A DNA stretch of 64,000 nucleotides, taken from positions 1-64,000 of the forward strand of contig NZ_RBVY01000001.1 of assembly GCF_004000215.1 (NCBI RefSeq). Reading direction: 5' to 3'. The translations under genes were made by a program, and so were the position numbers. Positions 48,240 through 56,943 of this stretch are shown piece after piece. The first letter of the stretch is position 1, and each line of letters opens with the position of its first letter. This DNA is from Nitratireductor alexandrii. GTDB taxonomy: Bacteria; Pseudomonadota; Alphaproteobacteria; Rhizobiales; Rhizobiaceae. Under the pieces are notes generated by a model, which saw only the letters and a list, made by a program, of their open reading frames with translations, made no database searches and was not told where the DNA came from.

Positions 48240-48775
48240 CGCTCCAGACAGTCCCTGAGTTTCAACAGGCTGCGCCGCAGCCATGTCCGCATCGTGTTCA
48301 GCGGCACGCCGTGCCGCGTGGCAAGCTCGGCATAGCTGTCGCCGCTCAGATAGGCGCCGCGCACCGCCGCCGACCGCTCGTCGTCGAGTTCGTCCATACA
48401 CTCGTCGATGCGCCGCCTCTCGCTGGTCATCACGGCGACGGATTCCGGTCCAGGCTTAGGATCGGCGATCTCGGCGGCATGGTCGATCGGCGCACCGCTC
48501 GGGCGCCGCGCCCGCAGCTTGTCGATCGCATGGTTGCGCGCCACCGCCACCAGCCACGAGATCGGACTCAGATCCGAGACGGCGAAGCGGTCGGCCTTGG
48601 TCCATATTTTGACATAGACGTCCTGCAACGCTTCCTCGGCCTCCGCCCGGTCCCTCAAGACACGCAGGCACACGCCGAAGAGTTTCGCGCTGGTTTGCCG
48701 GTAAAGCAAATCGAAAGCCCCGCGATCCTTCATCGCGGTACGGACGATCAGTTTTGTAATGTCGTGCGGCGTCAT
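48236..48775 (-). CDS. ECF RNA polymerase sigma factor, SigK-like
   Basis: 179 residues. Region 2 (about 20-90) has DLLYRQTSAKLFGVCLRVL and EALQDVYVKIW. Region 4 (about 125-175) has the helix-turn-helix YAELATRHGVPLNTMRTWLRR. The SigK resemblance comes from region 4 and from its RskA-type partner gene, which overlaps it. The fasciclin gene nearby is a plausible target, by analogy with mycobacterial SigK control of MPT70/MPT83. Confidence 0.9.
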   Translation of the reverse strand: MTPHDITKLIVRTAMKDRGAFDLLYRQTSAKLFGVCLRVLRDRAEAEEALQDVYVKIWTKADRFAVSDLSPISWLVAVARNHAIDKLRARRPSGAPIDHAAEIADPKPGPESVAVMTSERRRIDECMDELDDERSAAVRGAYLSGDSYAELATRHGVPLNTMRTWLRRSLLKLRDCLER

Positions 48776-48876
48776 GCCGGCTCAACCTAGCGCGCCGCGC
48801 TGTATTTGCAATGCGGCATCGCCCCATTGCGGCGATGGAAAGCGGCGCGGCGCTCCGCCGCCCCGTTTCCGGCATC

Positions 48877-48901
48877 AAAAAGCCCGCACGCGGCGGGCTT
48901 T
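48877..48901 (-). terminator. Intrinsic terminator of the rpmH-rnpA-yidC operon
   Basis: A stem AGCCCGC / GCGGGCT with loop ACGCG. On the minus strand it is followed by four T. It lies 26 bases beyond the yidC stop. Confidence 0.82.
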
Positions 48902-48926
48902 CCGAACTTGCGCCGATCCGGTTCGG

Positions 48927-50744
48927 CTATTCCGCCGGCTGTTTCGGCTTCTTCTTGAACAGCCCGCCCAGATTGTCCCACAATTCGATCTTGGCGCCCT
49001 GGCGCTTCATGATCACGCCCTGCTGGAGGATCGACAGGAAGTTGTTCCAGGCCCAGTAGATTACCAGCCCGGCCGGGAAGGTGGCCAGCATGAAGGTGAA
49101 CACCACCGGCATCCAGTTGAAGATCATCGCTTGGGTCGGGTCGGGCGGCGTCGGGTTCATGCGCATCTGCAAGAACATGGTGATGCCCATGATCAGCGGC
49201 CACACCCCGATCAGCAGGAAGGCCGGCACGTCGTAGGGCAGAAGTCCGAACAGGTTGAAGATCGACGTCGGGTCGGGTGCGGCCAGGTCCTGGATCCAGC
49301 CGAAGAACGGCGCGTGCCGCATTTCGATGGTGACGTAAAGCACCTTGTAGAGCGCAAAGAAGACGGGAATCTGGATTAGCACCGGCCAGCACCCGGCCAG
49401 CGGGTTGATCTTCTCCGTCTTGTAGAGCTCCATCATCGCCTGCTGCTGCTTCATCTTGTCGTCCGCGTATTTCTCGCGGATTTCCAGCATTTTCGGCTGC
49501 ACCTTCTTCATGTTCGCCATCGACTTGTACGACTTGTTGGCGAGCGGGAAGAAGATCAGCTTGACCACGACGGTGGTGGCGAGGATCGCCAGGCCGAAAT
49601 TGCCGAGCAGCTTGTAGAGCCAATCGATAAGATAGAACATCGGCTTGGTGATGAAATAGAACCACCCCCAGTCGATCAGCAGGTCGAACTGGCGGATCTG
49701 CCGGTTTTCCTCGTAGGCGTCGACCCGGGAGACTTCCTTGGCGCCGGCAAACACCATGGTTTCCACGGTTGCCGACCCGCCGGCGTCGACCACCATCGGA
49801 TCGGACAGGAAATCGGCCTGGTAGCGCGAGCGGTTGTCGTCGAGATAGACGAAGCGCGGCTGGAAGGCCTGCTTGCCCGACGGCACCATCGCCACGGCCC
49901 AGTATTTGTCGGTCATGCCGAGCCAGCCGTCGCTCGATTTCGACGGCACGATCTTGCCGTCTTCCTCGACGTCGGAATAGTCGATTTCCTGCAGACCTTC
50001 CTCGCCGGTGACGCCGATCAGGCCCTCGTGCAGTACGTAGATGCCGGTCGTCTGCGGTTTTTCGAAGCGCGTCACCCGACCGTAATTGCTGATCGAAACC
50101 GCGTTGCCCGAGGCGTTTTCGATCGTGTCGGACAGCGTGAACATATAGTCCGAATCGACCGCGACAGTGCGCTTGAAGGTCAGGCCCTTGTCGTTGGTGA
50201 AGGTCAGCACGACCGGGTTCTGCGGCGTCAGCTTCGCATTGCCGTCGACCGACCAGACCGTATCGTAGCTCGGCACCTGGCCGCTCGCCTCGCTGCCGAC
50301 ATAGCCGATTTCGACGTAATAGGCGTTGGGAACCGCCGACGGGTTGAGAAGCTCGATGTTGGGCGAGTTCTTTTCCACCGTCACGCGGTAGTCTTTGAGC
50401 AACAGGTCGTCGATACGTGCGCCCGTCAGGTTGATCGAGCCCGCAAGGCGCGGCGTGTCGATGACGACGCGACCGCCGCCGGCGAGCGCGTCGTCGCGGC
50501 CGCCCTGTCCGGCCGGCCCGCCGGGCACGTCGGCCGGCGCGGCGCCGGGTATGTCTGGGTTTACCGCCGGCGCGCCGGTCGCGCCGTCGGCCTTTGCGGC
50601 TCCGTCCGCCTCGGCCTGTTCCGTCTCGAGGCGGGTTTGCTCGCGTTGACTCTCGATCTTCGGGTTGACGTAGAAGACCTGCCACACCGTCAGGATCAGG
50701 ATCGACAGCGCGATCGTGATGAAGAAATTACGGTTGTTTTCCAT
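48927..50744 (-). CDS. yidC: Membrane protein insertase YidC
   Basis: 605 residues. Inserts and folds inner-membrane proteins, alone or with SecYEG. An N-terminal helix (about 8-25, [20 protein letters not shown]) is followed by a low-complexity Ala/Gly/Asp stretch and the large periplasmic beta-domain (about 70-350). The conserved five-helix core follows, with [12 protein letters not shown]-like coiled region and [20 protein letters not shown]. It begins within the 3' end of rnpA (17-base overlap). Confidence 0.96.
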   Translation of the reverse strand: MENNRNFFITIALSILILTVWQVFYVNPKIESQREQTRLETEQAEADGAAKADGATGAPAVNPDIPGAAPADVPGGPAGQGGRDDALAGGGRVVIDTPRLAGSINLTGARIDDLLLKDYRVTVEKNSPNIELLNPSAVPNAYYVEIGYVGSEASGQVPSYDTVWSVDGNAKLTPQNPVVLTFTNDKGLTFKRTVAVDSDYMFTLSDTIENASGNAVSISNYGRVTRFEKPQTTGIYVLHEGLIGVTGEEGLQEIDYSDVEEDGKIVPSKSSDGWLGMTDKYWAVAMVPSGKQAFQPRFVYLDDNRSRYQADFLSDPMVVDAGGSATVETMVFAGAKEVSRVDAYEENRQIRQFDLLIDWGWFYFITKPMFYLIDWLYKLLGNFGLAILATTVVVKLIFFPLANKSYKSMANMKKVQPKMLEIREKYADDKMKQQQAMMELYKTEKINPLAGCWPVLIQIPVFFALYKVLYVTIEMRHAPFFGWIQDLAAPDPTSIFNLFGLLPYDVPAFLLIGVWPLIMGITMFLQMRMNPTPPDPTQAMIFNWMPVVFTFMLATFPAGLVIYWAWNNFLSILQQGVIMKRQGAKIELWDNLGGLFKKKPKQPAE

Positions 50745-51096
50745 CAAGAGCCGTTCCGCGCATTCGTCGGGAGAGTTCGCTTTTCAGCTGGTCGAAGGGT
50801 ATCGCCGCGATTTCGCGGCGCCCGACGATCACATAGTCCTTGCCGCGCGCCATGTCATCGGCTGCGTGCGTGCGCACGGCCTCCTTGAGGCGACGCCGGA
50901 TAAGGTTGCGTATAACGGCGTTGCCGGTTTTTTTTGTGACCGTCAAGCCGAGGCGCGGCGCGGCGTCGTCGCCACGATCGTAAACCTCGAGCAGAAACAG
51001 ACGTCCGCGCCGTTTTTCTCCGCGCCGTGCGGTCAGAAAATCGGCGCGTTTGCGCATCCGTTCCGGCGGGCGCGCACTGCGCCGGTTGCCGGTCAA
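50728..51096 (-). CDS. rnpA: Ribonuclease P protein component
   Basis: About 122 residues. Assists RNase P RNA in processing tRNA 5' ends. Landmarks are [34 protein letters not shown] and the RNR signature [11 protein letters not shown]. No ATG exists at the expected place. A TTG at 51096, 16 bases after the rpmH stop, gives the normal N-terminal length; the ATG at 51057 would remove part of the usual leader. It is flanked by rpmH and yidC in the universal order. Confidence 0.9.
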   Translation of the reverse strand: MTGNRRSARPPERMRKRADFLTARRGEKRRGRLFLLEVYDRGDDAAPRLGLTVTKKTGNAVIRNLIRRRLKEAVRTHAADDMARGKDYVIVGRREIAAIPFDQLKSELSRRMRGTALDGKQP

Positions 51097-51112
51097 CGCC
51101 GCGCGGTCCGGT

Positions 51113-51247
51113 TCAGGCCGAAAGCCGGCTGCGGCCGCGGTTGCGCCGCGCCGCGATGACGCGGCGGCCACCCTTGGTTGCCATACGGGCGCGGAAGCCA
51201 TGACGGCGTTTGCGCACGAGCTTGGACGGCTGATAGGTACGTTTCAT
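51113..51247 (-). CDS. rpmH: 50S ribosomal protein L34
   Basis: 44 residues. It begins [19 protein letters not shown] and ends GRSRLSA, matching L34 throughout. It is very basic, as expected. It is first in the leftward rpmH-rnpA-yidC operon and is preceded by a consensus-like promoter. Confidence 0.97.
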   Translation of the reverse strand: MKRTYQPSKLVRKRRHGFRARMATKGGRRVIAARRNRGRSRLSA

Positions 51248-51365
51248 TTATTTAATACCGCGGCGTGCGGCCCTTCTTGGATCTATCTCTTCAAAACAGG
51301 AGCTTTCGGATCTGGACGTGGGCGCACACAAATGGCGCCGGGCCACGGACCCGAACGTGCGGCGG

Positions 51366-51394
51366 CTTATAAAAAGATGGTCGCCGGAAGTCAA
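51366..51394 (-). promoter_or_regulatory. Sigma-70-type promoter for rpmH-rnpA-yidC
   Basis: On the minus strand, TTGACT (51394-51389) is followed after exactly 17 bases by TATAAG (51371-51366). This gives a predicted start near 51359 and a leader of about 110 bases before rpmH. No other strong signal was seen in the rest of the roughly 335-base gap up to the DUF547 gene. Confidence 0.75.
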
Positions 51395-51582
51395 TGAAAA
51401 GCCGGCATCTGGCGCGCTGGCGCTCGAAATGTCGTGACGAGACGGCTCACGAAAGGGTGAGGCCCTTTCGGAGTGCGGTCAATAGACGGTGAGATCGCGG
51501 CCTGACGGGTTGTACCCATCCGGTTGCTGGGCCAATTCGGGTGGGTGTTTCTTTGCCGCACCCAACGCCACAGGATTGTGCC

Positions 51583-52425
51583 ATGCCCGATGCCGCCACC
51601 CGTAAACCGGCCCCGCGCGCGACACGGCGCCACGTGCTGGCCGGCGGCGGCGCGGCCGCGCTTCTGGCAATGGCGGGCGTGCCGGCCTTGGCGGCGCCGA
51701 TCGGCGCGTTCGGGCCGCGCGGCACGGGCGGGTTCGACCATGCCGCCTACGACCGGCTCCTGCAGGCCCATGTCAGGCCCGACGGACACGGTTACAACCG
51801 CGTCGACTATCGCGGTTTCGCCGCGTCCGGCCGCGCGACGCTGAAATCCTATCTCGACCGTCTGCAGCAGGCCCGCCCGTCGACTTTCGGCCGCGCCGAG
51901 GCGCATGCCTACTGGATCAATCTTTATAATGCCAAGACTTTGGACGTGGTGCTCGACAACTATCCGGTCGCCTCGATCAAGCAGATCAATCTCGGCGGCG
52001 GCGGATTGTTCGGTCGCGGCCCCTGGTCGAAGAAGATTATCCGCGTCGAGGGGCGCGACGTCTCGCTCGACGATGTCGAGCATCGCATCGTGCGTCCGAT
52101 CTTCGCCGATCCGATGAGCCACTATGCGCTCAACTGCGCCTCCTATTCCTGCCCGAACCTGGCCGCCCGGGCCTTTACCGGCGCCAATCTGGACCGGTTG
52201 ATGGCCGACAACGCGGCCGCCTACGTCAATCACCACCGTGGCCTCAGCGTCGCCGGCCGTGCGATCACCGCCTCCAGGCTCTATTCCTGGTACGCGTCCG
52301 ATTTCGGGGGCAGGGGGCGGTTGAAACGGCATTGGCGCCGTTTCGCCGCGCCGCCGCTGAAAAACGCCCTCGACACAGCGCGGCTTGGCGATTTCGTTTA
52401 TGACTGGGCGCTCAACGATGTCTGA
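51583..52425 (+). CDS. DUF547-family protein, exported
   Basis: 280 residues. A Tat-like signal (RRHVLAGGGAAALLAMAG) lies at about residues 16-38. The DUF547 domain (about 100-240) has AYWINLYNAKTLDVVLDNYP, KKIIRVEGRDVSLDDVEH and HYALNCASYSCPNL with two cysteines. The molecular function of the family is unknown. The start at 51583 follows AGGATTGTGCC. It is followed by a TVP38-like gene and a disulfide-oxidoreductase gene in an apparent operon. Confidence 0.88.
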   Translation: MPDAATRKPAPRATRRHVLAGGGAAALLAMAGVPALAAPIGAFGPRGTGGFDHAAYDRLLQAHVRPDGHGYNRVDYRGFAASGRATLKSYLDRLQQARPSTFGRAEAHAYWINLYNAKTLDVVLDNYPVASIKQINLGGGGLFGRGPWSKKIIRVEGRDVSLDDVEHRIVRPIFADPMSHYALNCASYSCPNLAARAFTGANLDRLMADNAAAYVNHHRGLSVAGRAITASRLYSWYASDFGGRGRLKRHWRRFAAPPLKNALDTARLGDFVYDWALNDV

Positions 52426-52435
52426 GGAGACAGCC

Positions 52436-53182
52436 ATGTCCGGCGATGCCGGCAACAGCCCGACCGGCCGGCGCGCGGCGCTGTGGCGCTACGCGCCGAT
52501 CGCCGTCGTCGTGGCCGGGCTGCTGTTCGGCTATGCCATGGGCTGGCACCGCTTCCTCTCGCTTTCCTATCTGTCGGAAAGTCGCGAGATGCTGGCCGCC
52601 TTCGTCGCGGCGCATTACGGACGCGCGGCTGTGCTGTTCTTCGCCGCCTATGTGCTGGCCGTGGCGTTTTCCTTCCCGGCCGCCTCGGTGCTCACCGTCC
52701 TTGCCGGTTTCCTGTTCGGCTGGCTGGTCGGCGCCGTGCTGGTCGCGTTTGCCGCGACACTCGGCGCGACCGTCGTCTTCCTGGCCGCGCGTACCGCGTT
52801 CGGCGACGTGCTGCAGCGCAGGCTCGGTGCGCGCACGGCGCGTCTGGCCGACGGGTTCCGGCGCGACGCGTTCGGCTATCTGCTCGTGCTCAGGCTGGCG
52901 CCGATCTTCCCGTTCTGGATCGTCAACATCGCCCCGGCGTTCTTCGCGGTCGAGCTGCGCACCTACGTCGCCGCCACCTTCATCGGCATCCTGCCCGGCA
53001 CGCTCGCCTATGCCTGGCTCGGCGCCGGGCTCGACAGCGTCCTGGTCGCGGCGGGCCAATCCGGCCGCGACATTGCGCTTCGCGATCTGGTGACGCCCGA
53101 AATCACGCTCGCCTTCGTCGCGCTCGCCCTTGTTGCGGCGATCCCCACCATCGTAAAGAAGGTCGGCGGCCGGCGCGCCTGA
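52436..53182 (+). CDS. TVP38/TMEM64-family membrane protein
   Basis: 248 residues, with six or so membrane helices. Family landmarks are AYVLAVAFSFPAASVLTVLAGFLFGWLVGA, GATVVFLAARTAFGD and LRLAPIFPFWIVNIAPAFF. The ATG at 52436 has GAGGAG seven bases upstream, inside the tail of a short overlap with the DUF547 end. The family belongs to the DedA superfamily; its transport role is unsettled. It often neighbours a disulfide oxidoreductase, as here. Confidence 0.9.
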   Translation: MSGDAGNSPTGRRAALWRYAPIAVVVAGLLFGYAMGWHRFLSLSYLSESREMLAAFVAAHYGRAAVLFFAAYVLAVAFSFPAASVLTVLAGFLFGWLVGAVLVAFAATLGATVVFLAARTAFGDVLQRRLGARTARLADGFRRDAFGYLLVLRLAPIFPFWIVNIAPAFFAVELRTYVAATFIGILPGTLAYAWLGAGLDSVLVAAGQSGRDIALRDLVTPEITLAFVALALVAAIPTIVKKVGGRRA

Positions 53183-53243
53183 ACCGCGGTGCCGCCGCGC
53201 CGCCGCGAAAGCCGGCGGGCCCGGGGCCATGCGAAGGGATTTT

Positions 53244-54674
53244 ATGACCGATACGATATTGAAACCGGATATTTGCGTCATCGGCGCCGGTTCCGGCGGC
53301 CTGTCGGTCGCCGCCGCCGCCGCCGCGTTCGGCGTGCCGGTGGTGCTCGTCGAAAAGGGCAGGATGGGCGGCGATTGCCTCAATTACGGCTGCGTGCCCT
53401 CCAAGGCGTTGATCGCGGCCGGCAAGCGTGCCGCCGCGCTGCGCGGCGCATCCGCCTTCGGCATCGCCGACGTCGAGCCGAAGGTCGATTTCAAGGCCGT
53501 CAACCGCCATGTCCGGGACGTGATCGCGGCGATCGCGCCGAATGATTCGGTCGAGCGCTTCACCGCGCTCGGCGTTCATGTCATCCGCGCCCAGGCGCGC
53601 TTCACCGGCCCGCGCACGGTCGTGGCCGGCGACACCGAGATTCGCGCCCGCCGCTTCGTCGTCGCCACCGGCTCCTCGCCGATGGTGCCGCCGATCCCCG
53701 GGCTCGACGATGTCGATTTCCTGACCAACGAGACGATTTTCGATCTCACCCGCCGGCCGTCGCGGCTGATCGTCATCGGCGGCGGGCCGATCGGCATCGA
53801 GCTCGCCCAGGCCCATCGCCGTCTGGGTTCGGAGGTGACCGTGCTCGAGGCGTTTTCAGCACTCGGCCGGGACGATCCCGAGGCGGCCGCGGCGGTCCTG
53901 GAGCGGTTGCGCGGCGAAGGCGTCGTCATCCGCCAAAACACCGCCGTCGCGCGGGTCGAACGGCGCGGCAAGACTGGGGTGCGGGTCTATGTCGAGACCG
54001 ACGCCGGGCCCGAGCCCATCGACGGCAGCCATCTGCTCGTGGCCACCGGTCGCACGGTCGATGTCGACGGGCTCGGCCTCGACGAGGCTGGCATTGCCCA
54101 CGACGAAAAGGGCGTGAAAGTCGACGCCAAGCTGCGCACCACCAACCGCCGCGTCTACGCGATCGGCGATGTCGCCGGCGGGCCGCAATTCACCCATGTC
54201 GCCGGCTATCATGCCGGGCTGGTCGTGCGCGCGCTGCTGTTTCGCCTGCCGGCGCGCGAGAACCGTGCCATCCTGCCGCGGGTTACCTACGCCGATCCCG
54301 AGCTCGCCCAGGTCGGCATGACCGAGGCCGAGGCTCTCAAGGCCCGTGGCGGGGTCCGCATTCTGCGCTGGCCCTATGCCGAAAACGACCGCGCCCAGGC
54401 CGAGCGCCAGACCGCCGGCTTCATCAAGCTGATGGCGGATCGGCGCGGCCGGTTGCTCGGCGTCACGATCGTCGGCGCCAATGCCGGCGAGATGATCAAT
54501 CTTTGGGCCCTGGTCCTGTCGAAAAAACTGCGTTTGCGCGACGTCGCCGCCTATGTGCCGCCCTATCCCACGATGAGCGAAATTGGCAAACGCGCCGCGA
54601 TCACCTATTTTTCGGGTGTGGCCCGCAAGCCGGTGGTCAGGCGGCTGATCGCGTTTTTGCGATTGTTTGGCTGA
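53244..54674 (+). CDS. Pyridine nucleotide-disulfide oxidoreductase (dihydrolipoamide dehydrogenase/mercuric reductase-like)
   Basis: 476 residues. The FAD motif CVIGAGSGGLSVAAAAA is at about 11-27, and the redox disulfide is GGDCLNYGCVPSK with Cys45 and Cys50. The NAD(P) motif IVIGGGPIGIELAQAHRRLG is mid-protein. A dimerisation domain forms the C-terminus. It lacks the N-terminal metal-binding domain and the C-terminal Cys pair of mercuric reductase, so the name is structural only. The start has AAGGGA upstream. It is probably cotranscribed with the TVP38-like gene. Confidence 0.9.
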   Translation: MTDTILKPDICVIGAGSGGLSVAAAAAAFGVPVVLVEKGRMGGDCLNYGCVPSKALIAAGKRAAALRGASAFGIADVEPKVDFKAVNRHVRDVIAAIAPNDSVERFTALGVHVIRAQARFTGPRTVVAGDTEIRARRFVVATGSSPMVPPIPGLDDVDFLTNETIFDLTRRPSRLIVIGGGPIGIELAQAHRRLGSEVTVLEAFSALGRDDPEAAAAVLERLRGEGVVIRQNTAVARVERRGKTGVRVYVETDAGPEPIDGSHLLVATGRTVDVDGLGLDEAGIAHDEKGVKVDAKLRTTNRRVYAIGDVAGGPQFTHVAGYHAGLVVRALLFRLPARENRAILPRVTYADPELAQVGMTEAEALKARGGVRILRWPYAENDRAQAERQTAGFIKLMADRRGRLLGVTIVGANAGEMINLWALVLSKKLRLRDVAAYVPPYPTMSEIGKRAAITYFSGVARKPVVRRLIAFLRLFG

Positions 54675-54705
54675 CCGGCCGGTCCGCGCGGGCAGGAAAG
54701 GCGCG

Positions 54706-56202
54706 ATGACGAGCCACGACAAAGCCCAGCACGGCGATGACACCGTTCCGGACGGTTCGGCCGGTCCGGCCGCCTGGCCACATCGCCTGTCGACCAAGCT
54801 TTTGTTGTTGACCATCGTGTCGGTGCTGATCGCCGAGGTGTTGATCTTCATCCCGTCGGTGGCCAATTTCCGGCTGCGCTGGCTCGAAGAGCGGCTGTCG
54901 ACGGCCGCCGCCGCCAGCGTGCCGTTGATCGAAAGCGGTGAGATCGAGCTGCCGCCGCAACTGCGCGACGACGTCTTGATGGCGCTCGGCGCCAAGGCGA
55001 TCGCCGTGCGCGACGAGGGCGTGTCCCGGCTGCTGGTGGCGTCCGACATGCCGCCCGATGTCGACGAGCACGTCACCCCGTCCGAGGTCGGCCCGCTGGC
55101 CGCGATCGCCGGCGCGCTCGACACGATGATGGAGGGCGGCGACCGCATGCTGCGCGTCTACGGGCGCGTCGGCGACAGCCCGATGGATTTCGAGCTGATC
55201 CTGCCCGACGCCAAGCTGCGCGCGGCCATGTTCGTCTATGCGCGCAACGTCGCGCTGTTGTCGTTGCTGATTTCGCTGATCACCGCCGGGCTGGTGTTTT
55301 TCGCCATCCACGCGCTGATGATCAGGCCGATTCACGGCATGCGCCGGGCCATGTCCGCTTTCGCTGAGGCGCCCGACGATCCCGGCCGCATCATCCGCCC
55401 CTCCGGCCGGCGCGACGAGATCGGCATCGCCGAGCGCGAATTGTCGGTGATGCAGAACCAGCTCCACCAGACGCTGGGCGAACAAAAACATCTCGCCGAT
55501 CTCGGCCTGGCCGTGTCCAAGATCAATCACGACATGCGCAACATCCTGGCGTCCGCGCAGTTGATCTCGGACCGGCTGCGTGCGGTCAAGGACCCGTCCG
55601 TGCAGATGTTCGCGCCCAAGCTGGTGCGCGCCATCGACCGCGCCGTCGGCTACACCGAGCGCGTTCTGGCCTATGGCCGCGCCCACGAGGCGCCGCCGAC
55701 GCGCCGCATCCTGCGGCTGCGCACGCTCGTCGCCGAGGTCGAGGGCCTGGTCGGTCTCGATCCGCGCGCCGACATCGAGTTCGTCAACGCGGTCGCGCCC
55801 GATTTCGAGGTCGACGCCGATGCCGAGCAGCTCTTCCGTGTCCTCAACAATCTGTGCCGCAACGCCGTCCAGGCGATGGCGGCCGACCGGGAGGGCTCGC
55901 TGGTGCGCCGGCTGACCGTGTCGGCCGAGCGCGAGGGCAGCGTCAGCCGCATCCTCGTCGAGGACACCGGTCCGGGCCTGCCGGCCAAGGCGCGCGACAA
56001 TCTGTTCGCCGCCTTTCGCGGCGCGGCGCGCTCCGGCGGCACCGGTCTCGGCCTGGCGATCGCCCATGAGCTGGTGCGCGCCCATGGCGGGGCGATCGAA
56101 CTGGTGGAAAGCGTCGGCGGGCGCACCCGGTTCTTGATCACGATTCCCGACCAGCCGGTCCGGCTCGACGAGGCGCGCCAGACCATCCGCCGCCCGGCCT
56201 GA
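54706..56202 (+). CDS. Sensor histidine kinase, membrane-bound
   Basis: 498 residues. The first membrane helix is at about 30-52, a periplasmic sensor at about 53-180 and the second helix at about 182-205. A HAMP region (about 206-260) follows. The phosphoacceptor is probably His275 in KINHDMRNILASAQLI. The ATPase domain has the N box LCRNAVQAM, G1 VEDTGPGLP and G2 GGTGLGLAIAHEL. No response regulator gene lies nearby, so it is orphan in this window. AGGAAAGG supports the start. The last 200 bases are duplicated downstream. Confidence 0.92.
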   Translation: MTSHDKAQHGDDTVPDGSAGPAAWPHRLSTKLLLLTIVSVLIAEVLIFIPSVANFRLRWLEERLSTAAAASVPLIESGEIELPPQLRDDVLMALGAKAIAVRDEGVSRLLVASDMPPDVDEHVTPSEVGPLAAIAGALDTMMEGGDRMLRVYGRVGDSPMDFELILPDAKLRAAMFVYARNVALLSLLISLITAGLVFFAIHALMIRPIHGMRRAMSAFAEAPDDPGRIIRPSGRRDEIGIAERELSVMQNQLHQTLGEQKHLADLGLAVSKINHDMRNILASAQLISDRLRAVKDPSVQMFAPKLVRAIDRAVGYTERVLAYGRAHEAPPTRRILRLRTLVAEVEGLVGLDPRADIEFVNAVAPDFEVDADAEQLFRVLNNLCRNAVQAMAADREGSLVRRLTVSAEREGSVSRILVEDTGPGLPAKARDNLFAAFRGAARSGGTGLGLAIAHELVRAHGGAIELVESVGGRTRFLITIPDQPVRLDEARQTIRRPA

Positions 56203-56414
56203 GCGGCCATCTGTTCGCCGCCTTTCGCGGCGCGCTCCGGCGGTACCGGTCTCGGCCTGGCGATCGCCCATGAGCTGGTGCGCGCCCATGGCGGGGCGAT
56301 CGAACTGGTGGAAAGCGTCGGCGGGCGCACCCGGTTCTTGATCACGATTCCCGACCAGCCGGTCCGGCCCGACGAGGCGCGCCAGACCATCCGCCGCCAG
56401 ACTTAAGCGGCCAT
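56002..56414 (+). repeat. Tandem duplication of the histidine kinase 3' end
   Basis: Bases 56002-56210 (end of the kinase gene plus stop) are repeated at 56211-56414. The second copy differs by a 5-base deletion (in the GGCGCGGCGCG run) and about six substitutions, so identity is roughly 97%. The deletion shifts the frame, and the copy has no start, so it is non-coding debris. The first copy holds the intact gene end (TGA); the second ends in TAA. Confidence 0.93.
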
Positions 56415-56866
56415 TGCCGGGCGCCGGGGCAGGCCGGGCTAACCCGCTGCTCAGCCCGGCCGATCCACGACGCCCGACACCGGTCCCGCGATCCGCATCC
56501 CGACGGGCCGGTGGCGGCGGGCGTGGCGCGCCGGTCGATCGGGCTGTCCATCGCTGGCGCAAGGCGACCGTTTGATCGCCGGGATCGCACGGTCAGGCCG
56601 GGCGTGCGCGGCGCCATGGCCGCTGGACGGCGCCGGGCACCGCCCGCGACCGCAACATTCCTTCCAGCCCCGCGTCCGCCACCGGCTGGCTTACGCTGCG
56701 CTGTGGCCGCGTCCGCGCAGCGCGGCGGTCTCGTAGGGCCGCCCGCCGAAAGCGCAAAGTTTTCGCCCGCGCCCGCTTGCTTTTCGCCCGCGTCTTCATT
56801 AGGTAGCGGTTTCGTTTGCGGATGGCGGCAACGCCCGTCCGCGGGCCGCCCTGGAAGCGGCCCCGC
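56415..56866. other. GC-rich intergenic stretch with no recognised gene
   Basis: About 450 bases between the duplicated kinase tail and tRNA-Arg. Open frames exist on both strands, but their translations are Arg/Pro/Ala-rich and look like chance frames. No promoter or terminator was confidently identified. Confidence 0.6.
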
Positions 56867-56943
56867 GCGCCCGTAGCTCAGCTGGATAGAGCACCAGACT
56901 ACGAATCTGGGGGTCAGAGGTTCGAATCCTTTCGGGCGCGCCA
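56867..56943 (+). tRNA. tRNA-Arg (anticodon ACG)
   Basis: 77 bases with encoded CCA. Acceptor GCGCCCG pairs with CGGGCGC, the D arm is AGCTCAGCTGGATAGAGC, and the anticodon stem/loop CAGACTACGAATCTG has ACG. The T arm contains GGTTCGAATCC. The A34 is expected to be edited to inosine. A recombinase remnant reads into the 3' half from the other strand, indicating that this tRNA served as an integration site. Confidence 0.97.

Noticed and set aside
54637-56562. 641-codon minus-strand frame with an internal repeated segment
   Set aside because: The apparent protein repeat is only the antisense of the duplicated kinase tail. The plus-strand kinase is unambiguous.
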